From: Deltaproteobacteria bacterium | GTDB lineage: Bacteria; Desulfobacterota; Binatia; UBA9968; JAJDTQ01 | Direction: 5' to 3' | DNA length: 64,000 nucleotides | Assembly (NCBI GenBank): GCA_028818755.1 | Contig: JAPPNF010000167.1 | Location: 186,001-250,000 of the forward strand | Made by a program: the position numbers and the translations under genes | The notes under the pieces: generated by a model | Database searches by the model: none | Told to the model about the DNA's origin: nothing | What the model saw: the letters and a program-made list of their open reading frames with translations, nothing else | Part shown: one piece after another, positions 8,080 to 16,491 of the stretch | Position numbering within the stretch: the stretch's first letter is position 1 | How the letters are laid out: each line of letters starts with the position of its first letter

Positions 8080-11000
8080 TCAGTTCCTGGAGCCGTTCGT
8101 GGATTTCCGCATCGCAGTCAACGCTTCCGCGGCCGGATGCCGCCCGGCACGGAGTACGGACGGGAAATGGTCCTTGCGGCAGATCTCCGAAACCTCGCAA
8201 TAGCGGCAATAGGAGCCGGGCATGATGAAGAACTCGCCGGCGCGGATGCCGCGCAGGAGCCGCGCCACCGCGTCTCGGACCCGTTGGCCGGCAGCCTCGC
8301 CCCACGTCTCTTCAGAGAAGCCGCGACGGACCAGGGGACCTTTTTCCCAGCGGCCGGCGAGAAAGTAGTACCAGGCCGCTTCGACAGCCGCGTCCGTCAT
8401 GGGGCCGCCTCGGGCGTTGACGTAGTCGGCAGCCAGCAAGGTGTAGACGGGCAATTGCAGCTTCTGGCCGCGAATCGCCGCAAGCAGGGGATTCCTGTCC
8501 TCGGGCTGCGGACTCCTGCCGCTCTTGTACTTGTAGTCGATGATGCGATAGCGGCCTGCCTCTTCATTGTGATCAATGCGGTCCAGGCGTCCGCGCACCG
8601 GCAGGTTACGGAGACCCTCGGGCCAGTTCGTGTCGAGCCGGGCGGTCAGGGTGCTTTCGAAATCCACGGGGCGGAAACCCGATCGCGTCATCTCGTCCCG
8701 GTCCGCCCGGACCGCGTCTTGTAACATGCCGACCAGCTCGTCCTTGGCCACCTCCCACGCCGCCGGGTAGCCCGTGGGAAAACGTTCTTCGAAGTCTGAC
8801 AGAACCTCGGCCGCGATAGTGTCGAGCCATGTGCTCCAGTCGTCTCCCCAGGCGCGCTCGGCGTTTTGATAGAACCGCTCCAGGATCTCGTGACAGAGCT
8901 GCCCCCACTCCAGGGCCTGAACCGGCGCCACCGCCTCAGGACGCTCCAGCCGTTGCAACTGGAGCACGCCACGGGCGAAATACTGGAACGGACAGAGGCC
9001 GTAGGCCTCCAGGGCGGTGGGAGACACGCCGCCCTCCAGGAAGCCTCTCCATACGTCCTCCAGGGGGCCGGTGACGCCGTCGAACGGGCCGGCCCCGCCG
9101 GCGCCGTCATCTAGCGCCCGGACGGCCGCCGTGCTTTTCTCGAAGCTCTCCAGCGACGCCTCGCTCAAGCGCACCAGTGGAGCCGGATCCTCACCGAGCA
9201 GCGCTCGCCTCACCGCCAACTCTTCGGGCAGAAGCCAGCGGTCCTCGTCGAAGGGTGGCAGGGACCTCTTGCCGAGGACGCTCTTGGAAATCGCGGTTTC
9301 CGCGCCCGGGCCTTGCCTGCCGGCTTCGGCGCCCAACTCGCGGAGGTACCAGGACGGCGCCAGCGGGCGGTCGGCGGCGTCCGAGCGCTGGTAGCTGCAA
9401 TGGAGGCGGTCGGTGACCGCGCCGGTGAGCAGCGCGAACAGCAGCTTTTCCTCGCCGTATCCCGCCAGTTTCGGCGAGACCTTGTAGCCAAGGTCTCTTT
9501 CCAGCACGGTGCGCGCGTGGTCCCGCAAGAACGGGTCCTCGCGAATGGTGCGCGGGAACACGCCCTCGTTCATACCCATCAGGAACAGCGCCCGAAACGG
9601 CACGCCCCGGGCCGCGCCGGCATCCATGATCCGAACGCCCGGGAACACCTCCCGCGCGGGTCGCACCGATGTCTGGTCCAGGCTCTTGCGCAGCGCCTCG
9701 GTGAAGGTCCCGAGCGGCGCCGTCGGGGTGATGTCCTCCAGGGCCGCCAGCCCGTCGAAGGCCTCGTCGATGGCCTTCGTCACTCCGGCCGCTGTTTCGT
9801 CCGGGCCGGGTTCGAGGAGACGGTCGACGACCGTCCGCCACAGGACGGCAAGGTCGGACCATTTGCCCTCCGCCGGGAGCCCGCTCAGGTGCTCGTGCAG
9901 CGCGTTGACGGTCTCCAGCAGCAGGGCGATCTGCTCCGGCGGAACCACCAGGGGCCGGCCCTCTTCGTCGTCCATGAGGCTGAGCCGGAGGCCCCTGTCC
10001 AGGTATCCTTCCAGGCGCCGCCACTCGGCCATGCCCCGGGTGATGCGCAAGGCCCGGGTGGCCACGTCCCAGAGCTCCGGCCTGGGTTCGACGCTACGGC
10101 CGAGGACGCCGGTGAAGTTAAAGTCGTGGGAGGCCAGGAGATCGATGACGGCGGCCCGCGGGTAGTCCCGGACCGGCAGGTCCAGCAGCGTCAACACGGC
10201 CCTGGTGCGGTTGAAGCGGCCCAGGGGCTCCCCGGCCGGCGTGTGGAACGGGATGCCGTGCTCGGGAAAGATCTCCCGGATCCACGGCAGGTAGGAGTCC
10301 AGGACGCGTGACACGACCCCCACGTGCTGGAAGTCGATCCCCTCTTCCTCCACCAGCCGAAGCACGGTCTTGGCGACCGTGAGGACTTCGTCCCGCGGCC
10401 CCGCGCAACTGACGATCTCGTGGCAGGGGGACCGGTCCGCCGGCGGGTTCGGGGCGCGGGCGACCGAAACGCTGCCGGGGTCCGCGCCCGTGAACAGGTC
10501 CACGACCTCGTCGGTCCCGGCCCGCCCGCGGAGGTAGCGGTCGTAGAAATCCTGGGCGAAGGACCAGTCCGGATGATCCCGGGCAAGGGGAAAGAAAAGG
10601 GTCACCGGGTAGCTGCCGGCAATGCCTCGGAATAGCTCGAGTTGGCTCTGGGTCAGATCGTAGAAGCCGTAGTAGCAGATGCGCTCGAACTGCCCGAGAT
10701 ACGCGGAGACGGGCGCATGCCGCGCCACGGTTGCGTCGAGGTCCTGGTGGTCCTGGGCCCGCCATTGCGGGAAACGGCGCCTCACCTCCCCGTATAATTC
10801 CAGGAGGTCGCCCAGCATATTCCGGTTCCGGTTGCCGAAGAGCCCCTCCCTCAATGCCTCCAGGGCCGTTTCCGGGTCCACCATGGCGTCCTTGAGGTCC
10901 CGCAGGCTTTGCCACAGCGACGAACAGGCGCCGTCGTTCTCCATGATCCGGGCGAAACGGCCGCGGGCCGGGACCACGCGTCTCAGGGCTTCTTCCATGA

Positions 11001-11265
11001 ACGTTTCGTCGCGTAGGACCGGGCCCGCCGGGCCGTGCATTTCGTGGAACAGGTTCAGGCTGAGCTGGAAGAAGGTGAGGACGTGGAAGTTCAACAGGTG
11101 CAGGCCGCGTTCCTTCGCCAGCAGGATCTTCACGCGCCGGCGCAGGGTCTCGGAAGGCACCACGAGAAGGAGCGGCGCCAGCGGATCGTGCTCTCGCCGC
11201 GCCCGGATCTCTTCCGCCAGGGCGTCTTCCAGTTGGGGATGGTAGGGACCGAGAACGATCTTCAT
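8080..11265 (-). CDS. addB: PD-(D/E)XK nuclease/inactive helicase, AddB-like
   Basis: A 1061-residue AddB-type partner of AddA. The C-terminal nuclease shows GRLDRID followed by RIIDYKYKSG. Four cysteines match the AddB Fe-S cluster pattern: one in YGLCPFQYFA upstream and C-x2-C-x5-C in YCRYCEVSEIC downstream. The N-terminus (MKIVLGPYHPQLEDAL) lacks a Walker A loop, unlike Bacillus AddB, so it is probably a structural/Chi-recognition and nuclease subunit. It is the promoter-proximal gene of the operon and is divergent from the MBL-fold gene at 11354. Confidence 0.88.
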   Translation of the reverse strand: MKIVLGPYHPQLEDALAEEIRARREHDPLAPLLLVVPSETLRRRVKILLAKERGLHLLNFHVLTFFQLSLNLFHEMHGPAGPVLRDETFMEEALRRVVPARGRFARIMENDGACSSLWQSLRDLKDAMVDPETALEALREGLFGNRNRNMLGDLLELYGEVRRRFPQWRAQDHQDLDATVARHAPVSAYLGQFERICYYGFYDLTQSQLELFRGIAGSYPVTLFFPLARDHPDWSFAQDFYDRYLRGRAGTDEVVDLFTGADPGSVSVARAPNPPADRSPCHEIVSCAGPRDEVLTVAKTVLRLVEEEGIDFQHVGVVSRVLDSYLPWIREIFPEHGIPFHTPAGEPLGRFNRTRAVLTLLDLPVRDYPRAAVIDLLASHDFNFTGVLGRSVEPRPELWDVATRALRITRGMAEWRRLEGYLDRGLRLSLMDDEEGRPLVVPPEQIALLLETVNALHEHLSGLPAEGKWSDLAVLWRTVVDRLLEPGPDETAAGVTKAIDEAFDGLAALEDITPTAPLGTFTEALRKSLDQTSVRPAREVFPGVRIMDAGAARGVPFRALFLMGMNEGVFPRTIREDPFLRDHARTVLERDLGYKVSPKLAGYGEEKLLFALLTGAVTDRLHCSYQRSDAADRPLAPSWYLRELGAEAGRQGPGAETAISKSVLGKRSLPPFDEDRWLLPEELAVRRALLGEDPAPLVRLSEASLESFEKSTAAVRALDDGAGGAGPFDGVTGPLEDVWRGFLEGGVSPTALEAYGLCPFQYFARGVLQLQRLERPEAVAPVQALEWGQLCHEILERFYQNAERAWGDDWSTWLDTIAAEVLSDFEERFPTGYPAAWEVAKDELVGMLQDAVRADRDEMTRSGFRPVDFESTLTARLDTNWPEGLRNLPVRGRLDRIDHNEEAGRYRIIDYKYKSGRSPQPEDRNPLLAAIRGQKLQLPVYTLLAADYVNARGGPMTDAAVEAAWYYFLAGRWEKGPLVRRGFSEETWGEAAGQRVRDAVARLLRGIRAGEFFIMPGSYCRYCEVSEICRKDHFPSVLRAGRHPAAEALTAMRKSTNGSRN

Positions 11266-11353
11266 GGAGCAGCCATCTCAAATAATCTCTGAGGAATTTG
11301 GCAGACCCGGCACGCGTTGCCAAGGTCAATCCGGCGCTGCTAATGTCGGCTGC

Positions 11354-12076
11354 GTGAGAGTCCATTTTCTCGGCTCCGGCGATGCCTTCGGCAGCGGCGG
11401 CCGCAACCAGACGGCCTATCTCCTGGAGGACCGCTCGCGTCTCCTTCTCCTCGACTGCGGGCCTTCCACGCTGCCGGCGCTCAGGCGCGCCGGTCTGGAC
11501 CCCGCGGACCTCGACGCGGTGATCCTGAGCCACCTGCACGGCGACCACTTCGGCGGCCTGCCCTTCTTCTTCATCCACTACCTGTACGACCGGCCCCGGA
11601 GCCGTCCGCTGGAGGTGGCGGGCCCTCCCGGCACCGAAGGGCGTGTGCGTGATCTCATGAGGCTGATGTACGGAGAGAAGGAGCTGTCCTTCGTCGCCTT
11701 CGTCGAGTTGGAGCCGGACGCGGTCACCGCCGTGGCCGGGGCCGAAGTGCTGGCCTTCCGGGTTCCGCACCAGACCGACGCCGTCTCCCTTGGGCTCAGG
11801 GTGACGGTGGGCGGACACACGGTGCTCTTCTCCGGCGATTCGAGCTGGACGGACCAGTTCATCAACCACAGCCGGGGCGCCGACCTGTTCATCTGCGAGT
11901 GCTGTTACTACGACGCCCCGTCTCCCTCGCACATGAGCTACGTGGAGATTGCCGCGCGCCGGGAACGCCTGGAGTGCAAGCAGCTCATCCTGACGCACAT
12001 GGGCGAGGAGATGCTGGCCCGGCGCGGGTCGTTGCCGGTCGCCACCGCGGAGGATGGACTGGTGTTGGACTTGTAG
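11354..12076 (+). CDS. MBL-fold hydrolase, RNase Z/phosphodiesterase-like
   Basis: A 240-residue metallo-beta-lactamase-fold protein. It has N-terminal VHFLGSGDAFGSGGRNQT, typical of the RNase Z-like branch, the complete first metal motif HLHGDHFGG, FSGDSSWT, and a C-terminal THMGEEML. The GTG start at 11354 is chosen because the homologous fold begins there; the upstream in-frame region looks non-coding and no strong ribosome site is seen. It may be a tRNA 3'-processing enzyme or a cyclic phosphodiesterase. At 240 residues it is shorter than canonical RNase Z (about 300). Confidence 0.78.
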   Translation: MRVHFLGSGDAFGSGGRNQTAYLLEDRSRLLLLDCGPSTLPALRRAGLDPADLDAVILSHLHGDHFGGLPFFFIHYLYDRPRSRPLEVAGPPGTEGRVRDLMRLMYGEKELSFVAFVELEPDAVTAVAGAEVLAFRVPHQTDAVSLGLRVTVGGHTVLFSGDSSWTDQFINHSRGADLFICECCYYDAPSPSHMSYVEIAARRERLECKQLILTHMGEEMLARRGSLPVATAEDGLVLDL

Positions 12077-12100
12077 GGATGGGTTTCAAACCCGCCCGTG
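12074..12100. repeat. TAGGG-GGGTTTCAAACCC hairpin element, copy 1
   Basis: The stop codon TAG of the MBL gene opens the sequence TAGGGATGGG, followed by a perfect palindrome GGGTTTCAAACCC at 12081-12093. A related, larger inverted element is at 29051-29120. The shared features are TAGGG at the edge and GGGTTTgAACCC-like cores. It is probably a REP-type element acting as a 3' end structure. Between it and the ferredoxin start (12181) I see nothing else. Confidence 0.55.
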
Positions 12101-12180
12101 TGCGAAACCCGAGACCCGGTCGGGCACCCGCGCAAGGAACGCAACTTGACATCCCGCCGGGCGTTTCCTACAACCCCGCC

Positions 12181-12465
12181 ATGCCTAGAGTCACTTTCAT
12201 GCCGCTGGGGCAGAGCTTCGAGGTCGAGGACGGCACCACCATCCTGGTGGCGGCGATACGCAACGGCGTCAAGCTTCGCCACGACTGCACCGAGGCCATC
12301 TGCGGCACCGACAAGGTGAGAATACTGTCCGGCGAGAACAACCTGAGCCCCATGGACGACAACGAGGAGCTCACGCTGTCCATGCTCGAGTCGGATGCCG
12401 CGGACCGCCTGGGATGCGTGGCCAAGGTGCTTGGCGACGTGATCGTGGAGATTCCCGCCGAGTAG
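12181..12465 (+). CDS. 2Fe-2S ferredoxin-like protein lacking one canonical cysteine
   Basis: A 94-residue plant-type ferredoxin fold protein. The cluster loop reads DCTEAICGTDKV, giving C36 and C41, but Asp44 stands where the third Cys of C-x4/5-C-x2-C is expected. The fourth ligand is C79 in LGCVAKV. So only three of four cysteines are present, which may mean an Asp-ligated or absent cluster. The start ATG at 12181 is where the beta-grasp fold begins; a much longer upstream reading frame overlaps the MBL gene and is not credible. It is followed 31 bp later by an ICL/PEP-mutase gene. Redox partner unknown. Confidence 0.8.
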   Translation: MPRVTFMPLGQSFEVEDGTTILVAAIRNGVKLRHDCTEAICGTDKVRILSGENNLSPMDDNEELTLSMLESDAADRLGCVAKVLGDVIVEIPAE

Positions 12466-12496
12466 GCCCCATGTCGACGACAAGCTGGAGGCCCAA

Positions 12497-13351
12497 ATGA
12501 GCAGAGTCAAGGAAGCTCTCGACCGGAATGGATCCCTGGTCATGCCCGGGGTCTACGACGCCCTGAGCGCGCGCATCGCCGAACGCGCCGGCTTCGACGT
12601 CATCTTCACCACCGGCTACGGCATCTCGGCGACGCTGCTGGGCGAGCCCGACTTCGGCATCCTCACCCAGAGCGAGATGCTGAGCACCATCTACCGTATC
12701 TGCGGCGCGGTGCCCACGCCGGTCATCGTGGACTCGGACACCGGTTACGGCAACGCGGTGAACGTGGTCCGCACCGTCACCGAGCTCAAGCGGGCGGGGG
12801 CGGCGGGCATGTTCCTGGAAGACCAGATCTGGCCCAAGCGCTGCGGTCACATGAGGGGCAAGCAGGTGGTGCCGCTGGACGAGTATCTCAAGAAGCTCAA
12901 CGCCGCGGTGGGCGCGAGGGAAGACGGCGACATCTTCATCGTGGCGCGGACCGACGCGCGTCAGGCCCTGGGCCTAGACGAGGCCATCCGGCGCGGCATC
13001 GCCTTCAAGGAGAACGGCGCCGACGCGGTGTTCATCGAGGCGCCGGAAACCCGCGAGGAGATGCGGGAGATCGCCCGCAACATCCCTGGGCCGCTGGTGG
13101 CCAACATGATCGAGCGTGGGGTCACGCCGCTGATGACGCCGGCGGAGCTGGCGGATCTGGGGTTCGCGCTGATCGTCTGGCCCGTGGGCCCGCTCTACTC
13201 CGCGGCCATGGCGCTCAAGAACTACTACTCCAACCTCAGGGAGCAGGGCACCGGCGAGGCCCTCATGGACCGGCTGCTGCCGTTTGACGAGTTTCACCAG
13301 ATCGTGGGGCTGGAGGAGAAGTACGCTCTGGACGAAAAGTATCGGACATGA
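12497..13351 (+). CDS. Isocitrate lyase/PEP mutase family enzyme
   Basis: A 284-residue TIM-barrel enzyme of the ICL/PEPM superfamily, which makes or breaks C-C or P-C bonds next to carboxylates. It has the substrate/Mg motif DSDTGYGN, EDQIWPKRCGHM with the active-site loop Cys of the lyase branch, and RTDAR. Candidates are 2-methylisocitrate lyase-like or oxaloacetate-hydrolase-like activity; sequence alone does not decide. Its 3' end overlaps the convergent L,D-transpeptidase gene by 89 bp, and its stop codon lies in a 21 bp tandem duplication. Confidence 0.88.
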   Translation: MSRVKEALDRNGSLVMPGVYDALSARIAERAGFDVIFTTGYGISATLLGEPDFGILTQSEMLSTIYRICGAVPTPVIVDSDTGYGNAVNVVRTVTELKRAGAAGMFLEDQIWPKRCGHMRGKQVVPLDEYLKKLNAAVGAREDGDIFIVARTDARQALGLDEAIRRGIAFKENGADAVFIEAPETREEMREIARNIPGPLVANMIERGVTPLMTPAELADLGFALIVWPVGPLYSAAMALKNYYSNLREQGTGEALMDRLLPFDEFHQIVGLEEKYALDEKYRT

Positions 13352-14306
13352 CCTCCTCCGTATCGGACGTGAGGTCCTCCCTCAGCGGTAGCGGAGTCAT
13401 AACCCCGTCCGGCAGGTCCAGCAGCAGCCGGCGGACCTCCCGCAGGTCGGCTTTCAGGTTCAAGCCGGCGATCTGGCCCATGAGGTCCGTCATGAGCCGG
13501 GCGTCGTCGGCGACGCCGTAACGGAAGACCTGAAAGTAGGCTTTCCCTTCACTCACGCCGACCTTGGCGTGCTGGTATAGCACCCGCACGGGCGTACCCT
13601 TCGGCACTCGTGGATACAGGTAGGCGATGTCCTCGGGATACAGCCGTATGCAGCCGTGGGTCACGCGGCGGCCGATGGCCCACGGGTTGTTGGTGCCGTG
13701 GATGCCGTAGGTGGTGTGGGACAGCCGCATCCAGTATTTGCCCAGCGGGTTGTCCGGCCCCGGCGGGACCACCTTGCGCGGCACCTCCATCTCCGCCTGG
13801 ATCGATTTCGGCACGTACCAAGTGGGGTTCGTGCGCTTCTGCCCGACTCGATACGTCCCGTCCGGCGTGTTCTGGCCCTCCCTGCCCACTCCCAGCGGGA
13901 AGGTCATCACTCTTGAATCGGGCAGATAGTAGTAGAGCCGCATCTCGGGAATGTTGAGGACGAGCCCCTCCCTCGGGGCGTCGGGAAGAATCCACCGGGA
14001 GGGGACGGTGACCCACGTGCCTTCGCCGGGGAGCCAGGGGTCGACGCCGGGGTTGGCCCGTTTCAGTTCCCGGTAGCCGAGGTGATACAGGCGGGCGATG
14101 TCGAGGAGGGTGTCCTTGTGCTCGGCCACGTGTATCCCGGGGAGGCCGATGATGGTGGAAGCTGCCGCGCCCGGGTCCGCATCGGTTTCCGGGGGCTCCC
14201 GATATTCGAAGACGGTGGTGGCCGGCGTCCACTCGTACGCCAACGCGGGCAGCCCCAGCGCCGCCAGCCCAACGGCCATCAACGCCCCCAGAAGCATTCC
14301 CCTCAT
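13263..14306 (-). CDS. L,D-transpeptidase with LysM-like domain (YkuD/ErfK type)
   Basis: A 347-residue exported cell-wall enzyme that forms 3-3 crosslinks or attaches proteins to peptidoglycan. A signal peptide (MRGMLLGALMAVGLAALG) leads to a LysM-like segment around residues 55-105 and a YkuD domain with the catalytic block GIHGT, then RVTHGCIRL containing the nucleophile Cys. The start at 14306 follows a GGAGGG ribosome site; an upstream in-frame start would bury the signal peptide. The C-terminal tail of about 30 residues is encoded inside the end of the convergent ICL-family gene and contains a 7-residue duplication (EDLTSDT, EEVMSDT). Confidence 0.9.
   Translation of the reverse strand: MRGMLLGALMAVGLAALGLPALAYEWTPATTVFEYREPPETDADPGAAASTIIGLPGIHVAEHKDTLLDIARLYHLGYRELKRANPGVDPWLPGEGTWVTVPSRWILPDAPREGLVLNIPEMRLYYYLPDSRVMTFPLGVGREGQNTPDGTYRVGQKRTNPTWYVPKSIQAEMEVPRKVVPPGPDNPLGKYWMRLSHTTYGIHGTNNPWAIGRRVTHGCIRLYPEDIAYLYPRVPKGTPVRVLYQHAKVGVSEGKAYFQVFRYGVADDARLMTDLMGQIAGLNLKADLREVRRLLLDLPDGVMTPLPLREDLTSDTEEVMSDTFRPERTSPPAPRSGETRQTAAAGP
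13339..13380. repeat. 21 bp tandem duplication at convergent gene ends
   Basis: Two adjacent 21 bp units, each beginning GTATCGGAC and ending TCCTCC, differ at 3 positions. The first contains the TGA stop of the ICL-family gene. Read on the minus strand, the units encode the seven-residue repeats EDLTSDT and EEVMSDT near the end of the L,D-transpeptidase. The duplication is in frame for the transpeptidase. Confidence 0.85.
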
Positions 14307-14396
14307 TGTACCCCCTCCCAGGATCGTCCCGGCTACGGAGATCCCGCCTCGCGCGGACCCTGAAATGCTCGGCTCGGTCCGAGCTCCAAAGGACGG

Positions 14397-14425
14397 TTGA
14401 AATGTGCAGCCTCGGATTATACCAT
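14397..14425 (+). promoter_or_regulatory. Candidate sigma-70 promoter for the ligBA cluster
   Basis: TTGAAA (14397-14402), a 17 bp spacer and TACCAT (14420-14425) lie in the AT-richer gap upstream of the ligB-like gene. The ribosome site AGAAAGGA is at 14444-14451, 6 bases before the ATG at 14458. Matches to consensus are 5/6 and 4/6. Prediction from sequence only. Confidence 0.45.
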
Positions 14426-14457
14426 CTTTTGCGCACACCGTTTAGAAAGGATCCGAA

Positions 14458-15321
14458 ATGCCGTTCGTCGCCGCGATGGCCGCGAGCCACGCACCCAACA
14501 TGCTACTCGATCCGGGCGCCGAGTGGGAGGAGTTCATGAAGCTCCACTACCGCATGGCGCCGCAGGCGGCCGGCGGGAAGCCTTCCCTGGAGGTGCAGCA
14601 GAAGCTGCGCGAGGACGCGGAGGGCGCCTTTTCCGTGCTTCGCGCCGACATGGAAGCCGCCCGGCCCGACGTCCTGATCGTGGTCGCCAACGATCAATTC
14701 GTGAACTTCTTTTTCGACAACATACCGACCTTCTTCGTCACCCTGGCGGACGAGGTCCGCGGCCGGTTCACCCGCTACGACTTCCACTACCGGAATCACC
14801 CCGAGTTGGGGCGGGCGATCCTCGAGGCCGGCGTCGCCGCCGGGCTGGACCTGTCCTTCGGCGAGGACATCGAGCTGCAGCACACGCAGATGGTGCCGCT
14901 GCATTTCCTGCTTCCCGAGCCCGAGATCCCCATCCTGCCCATTTTCGTCAACACCTGGATCGACCCGCTGCCGACACCTGCCCGCTGCTACGCGCTGGGA
15001 GGCCTCATCCGGCAAGTGGCGGACGCCACCGCCGAGCGGGTGGCCATCCTCGCCACCGGCGGCCTGTCGCACTTCCCCGGCTCCCCGCGCATCGGCGAGA
15101 TCGACACCAGCTTCGATGAAGGGCTGCTCCGGCAGATGCGCGCCGGCGAGGGCGCGGCGTTGGCCGGCCTGACCCTGGAGGAGCTGCGGCAGTCGGGCAA
15201 CTCCGAGTTCCTGAACTGGATGGTCACCATCGGCGCCGTCAGCGACACTCCGGCCGCCGCCACCTTCTACATGCCCGACCACGTCGCCACCGGGTGGGGG
15301 TTCGCGAGCTGGAAGCTCTGA
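14458..15321 (+). CDS. Class III extradiol ring-cleavage dioxygenase, LigB-type catalytic subunit
   Basis: A 287-residue LigB-superfamily protein that should open dihydroxylated aromatic rings with non-haem Fe(II). The first Fe ligand is His11 in AASHAPN, the second-shell His is His205 in GGLSHFPG and the Fe-ligand Glu is Glu250 in SEFLNWM. The position of the second Fe-ligand His (His61 in Sphingobium LigB) is Gln80 in ANDQFVNFFFDN. The partner LigA-type subunit follows 49 bp downstream. The aromatic substrate is unknown, and the His-to-Gln change may mark a divergent subfamily or altered metal site. Confidence 0.85.
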   Translation: MPFVAAMAASHAPNMLLDPGAEWEEFMKLHYRMAPQAAGGKPSLEVQQKLREDAEGAFSVLRADMEAARPDVLIVVANDQFVNFFFDNIPTFFVTLADEVRGRFTRYDFHYRNHPELGRAILEAGVAAGLDLSFGEDIELQHTQMVPLHFLLPEPEIPILPIFVNTWIDPLPTPARCYALGGLIRQVADATAERVAILATGGLSHFPGSPRIGEIDTSFDEGLLRQMRAGEGAALAGLTLEELRQSGNSEFLNWMVTIGAVSDTPAAATFYMPDHVATGWGFASWKL

Positions 15322-15370
15322 TTCGCGGACGCGCGCCAACACCAGGAACAAGGTTGCACGGGAGCATCGC

Positions 15371-15616
15371 ATGAGCCGCTACCATCTGAACCGGTTTCTC
15401 TTCGACCTCAAGATGAAGCCGGCCACCCTGGACCGGGCGCGCGTGGATCTGGACGGGGCCTTGTCGGACTATGCCCTGAGCGCGGAGGAGATCGCCGCCG
15501 TCAAGAGCGGAGATCCGCGGCAGTTGAGGCCGCTGGGCGCCCACGGCATGCTGTCGTTGTACCTGATGCGGCTGGACACGGAGTTCGACGACAACATCTA
15601 CTGGACACAGAAGTAA
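15371..15616 (+). CDS. LigA-type small subunit of extradiol dioxygenase
   Basis: An 81-residue alpha-helical protein matching the LigA subunit family: an N-terminal FLFDLK segment, then DGALSDYALSAEEIAAVKSGD, and a LGAHGML segment near the C-terminus. LigA caps the LigB active site. It lies directly after the LigB-type gene, the usual partner arrangement though in B-A order. The ATG at 15371 is preceded by a GGGAGC ribosome site. Confidence 0.88.
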   Translation: MSRYHLNRFLFDLKMKPATLDRARVDLDGALSDYALSAEEIAAVKSGDPRQLRPLGAHGMLSLYLMRLDTEFDDNIYWTQK

Positions 15617-15626
15617 AGGCGGGTGT

Positions 15627-15661
15627 CCGCCAGCGCCTCGCCCGGAAGGCGAGTGCGGCGG
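15627..15661 (+). terminator. Intercistronic hairpin between ligA-like and SDR genes
   Basis: Imperfect stem-loop: CCGCC/GGCGG outer arms and CGCC/GGCG inner arms around a CGGAA loop. There is no following T-run, so it is more likely an mRNA-stability or attenuation structure than a full terminator. Confidence 0.35.
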
Positions 15662-15689
15662 ATCCGGTAACATAAGAAGAGGAGCTTGG

Positions 15690-16481
15690 ATGGACCTGGG
15701 ATTGGCCGGCAAGGTGGCGCTGGTGGGCGGCGCGAGTCAGGGAATGGGAAAGGCGATCGCCAAGGGTTTCGCCGCGGAAGGGGCGAAGGTGAGCATCTGC
15801 GCCCGGGGCGGCGAGGCGCTGGAAAGCGCCGCGGACGAGATCCGGAAAGAGACGGGAGGCGAAGTTCTCGCCACCGTCGCGGACATGTCCAAGTACGATG
15901 ATATACGAAACTTCGTCGACAAGAGCGTCGACGCCTTCGGGCGGATCGACGTCATCGTGAACAACGCCGGCGGACCGCCGTTCGGGGCGTTCGACGCGTT
16001 GAGCGAGGACGACTGGAGCGCGGCCTACAACCTGAGCCTCATGGGCACGGTAAGGCTGACGCGCGAGGCCGTGCCGCACATGAAGAAGGCGGGGGCGGGG
16101 CGCATCATCAACATCACCTCCTACGGCATCAAGGAGCCCATCCCCAACCTGATCCTGTCGAATACGTTCCGTACCGGCGTGGTGGGCTGGACCAAGACGC
16201 TGTCGCGCGAGCTGGCGCCCGACAACATCCTCATCAACACGGTGATGCCCGGGCGCATCGACACCGAGCGCCATCACAACCTCAACGTGGCGCGGGCCAA
16301 GAGGCTCAACCTGCCGCTGGAGCAGGTCCAGGAACAGAGCAAGGCGGAAATCGCCCTGGGCCGTTTCGGGCAGTCCGAGGAAGTCGCCGACCTGGTCGTG
16401 TTCCTCGGCTCCGACCGCGCGAGCTACATCACGGGCACGGCGCTCCTGATCGACGGCGGGCTGGTCAGGACACTCATGTAG
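15690..16481 (+). CDS. SDR-family protein with non-canonical active site
   Basis: A 263-residue SDR fold. The cofactor motif is GGASQGMG and the NNAG motif is present (NNAGGPP). After the catalytic-position Ser144 (NITS), the place of YxxxK is taken by S157-N-T-F-R161 in NLILSNTFR, so Tyr and Lys are replaced by Ser and Arg. The C-terminal TGTALLIDGG is normal. Such LSNxxR SDRs are a recognisable subfamily often annotated as 3-oxoacyl-ACP reductase-like, but the reaction is unclear. It follows LigBA and probably acts on the same aromatic pathway. Ribosome site GAGGAG precedes the ATG. Confidence 0.85.
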   Translation: MDLGLAGKVALVGGASQGMGKAIAKGFAAEGAKVSICARGGEALESAADEIRKETGGEVLATVADMSKYDDIRNFVDKSVDAFGRIDVIVNNAGGPPFGAFDALSEDDWSAAYNLSLMGTVRLTREAVPHMKKAGAGRIINITSYGIKEPIPNLILSNTFRTGVVGWTKTLSRELAPDNILINTVMPGRIDTERHHNLNVARAKRLNLPLEQVQEQSKAEIALGRFGQSEEVADLVVFLGSDRASYITGTALLIDGGLVRTLM

Positions 16482-16491
16482 GGAGGCGATC

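Noticed and set aside
12077-12180. An upstream start for the ferredoxin gene, in a frame running from 11899
   Set aside because: That region overlaps the MBL gene and lacks homology; the fold begins at ATG 12181.
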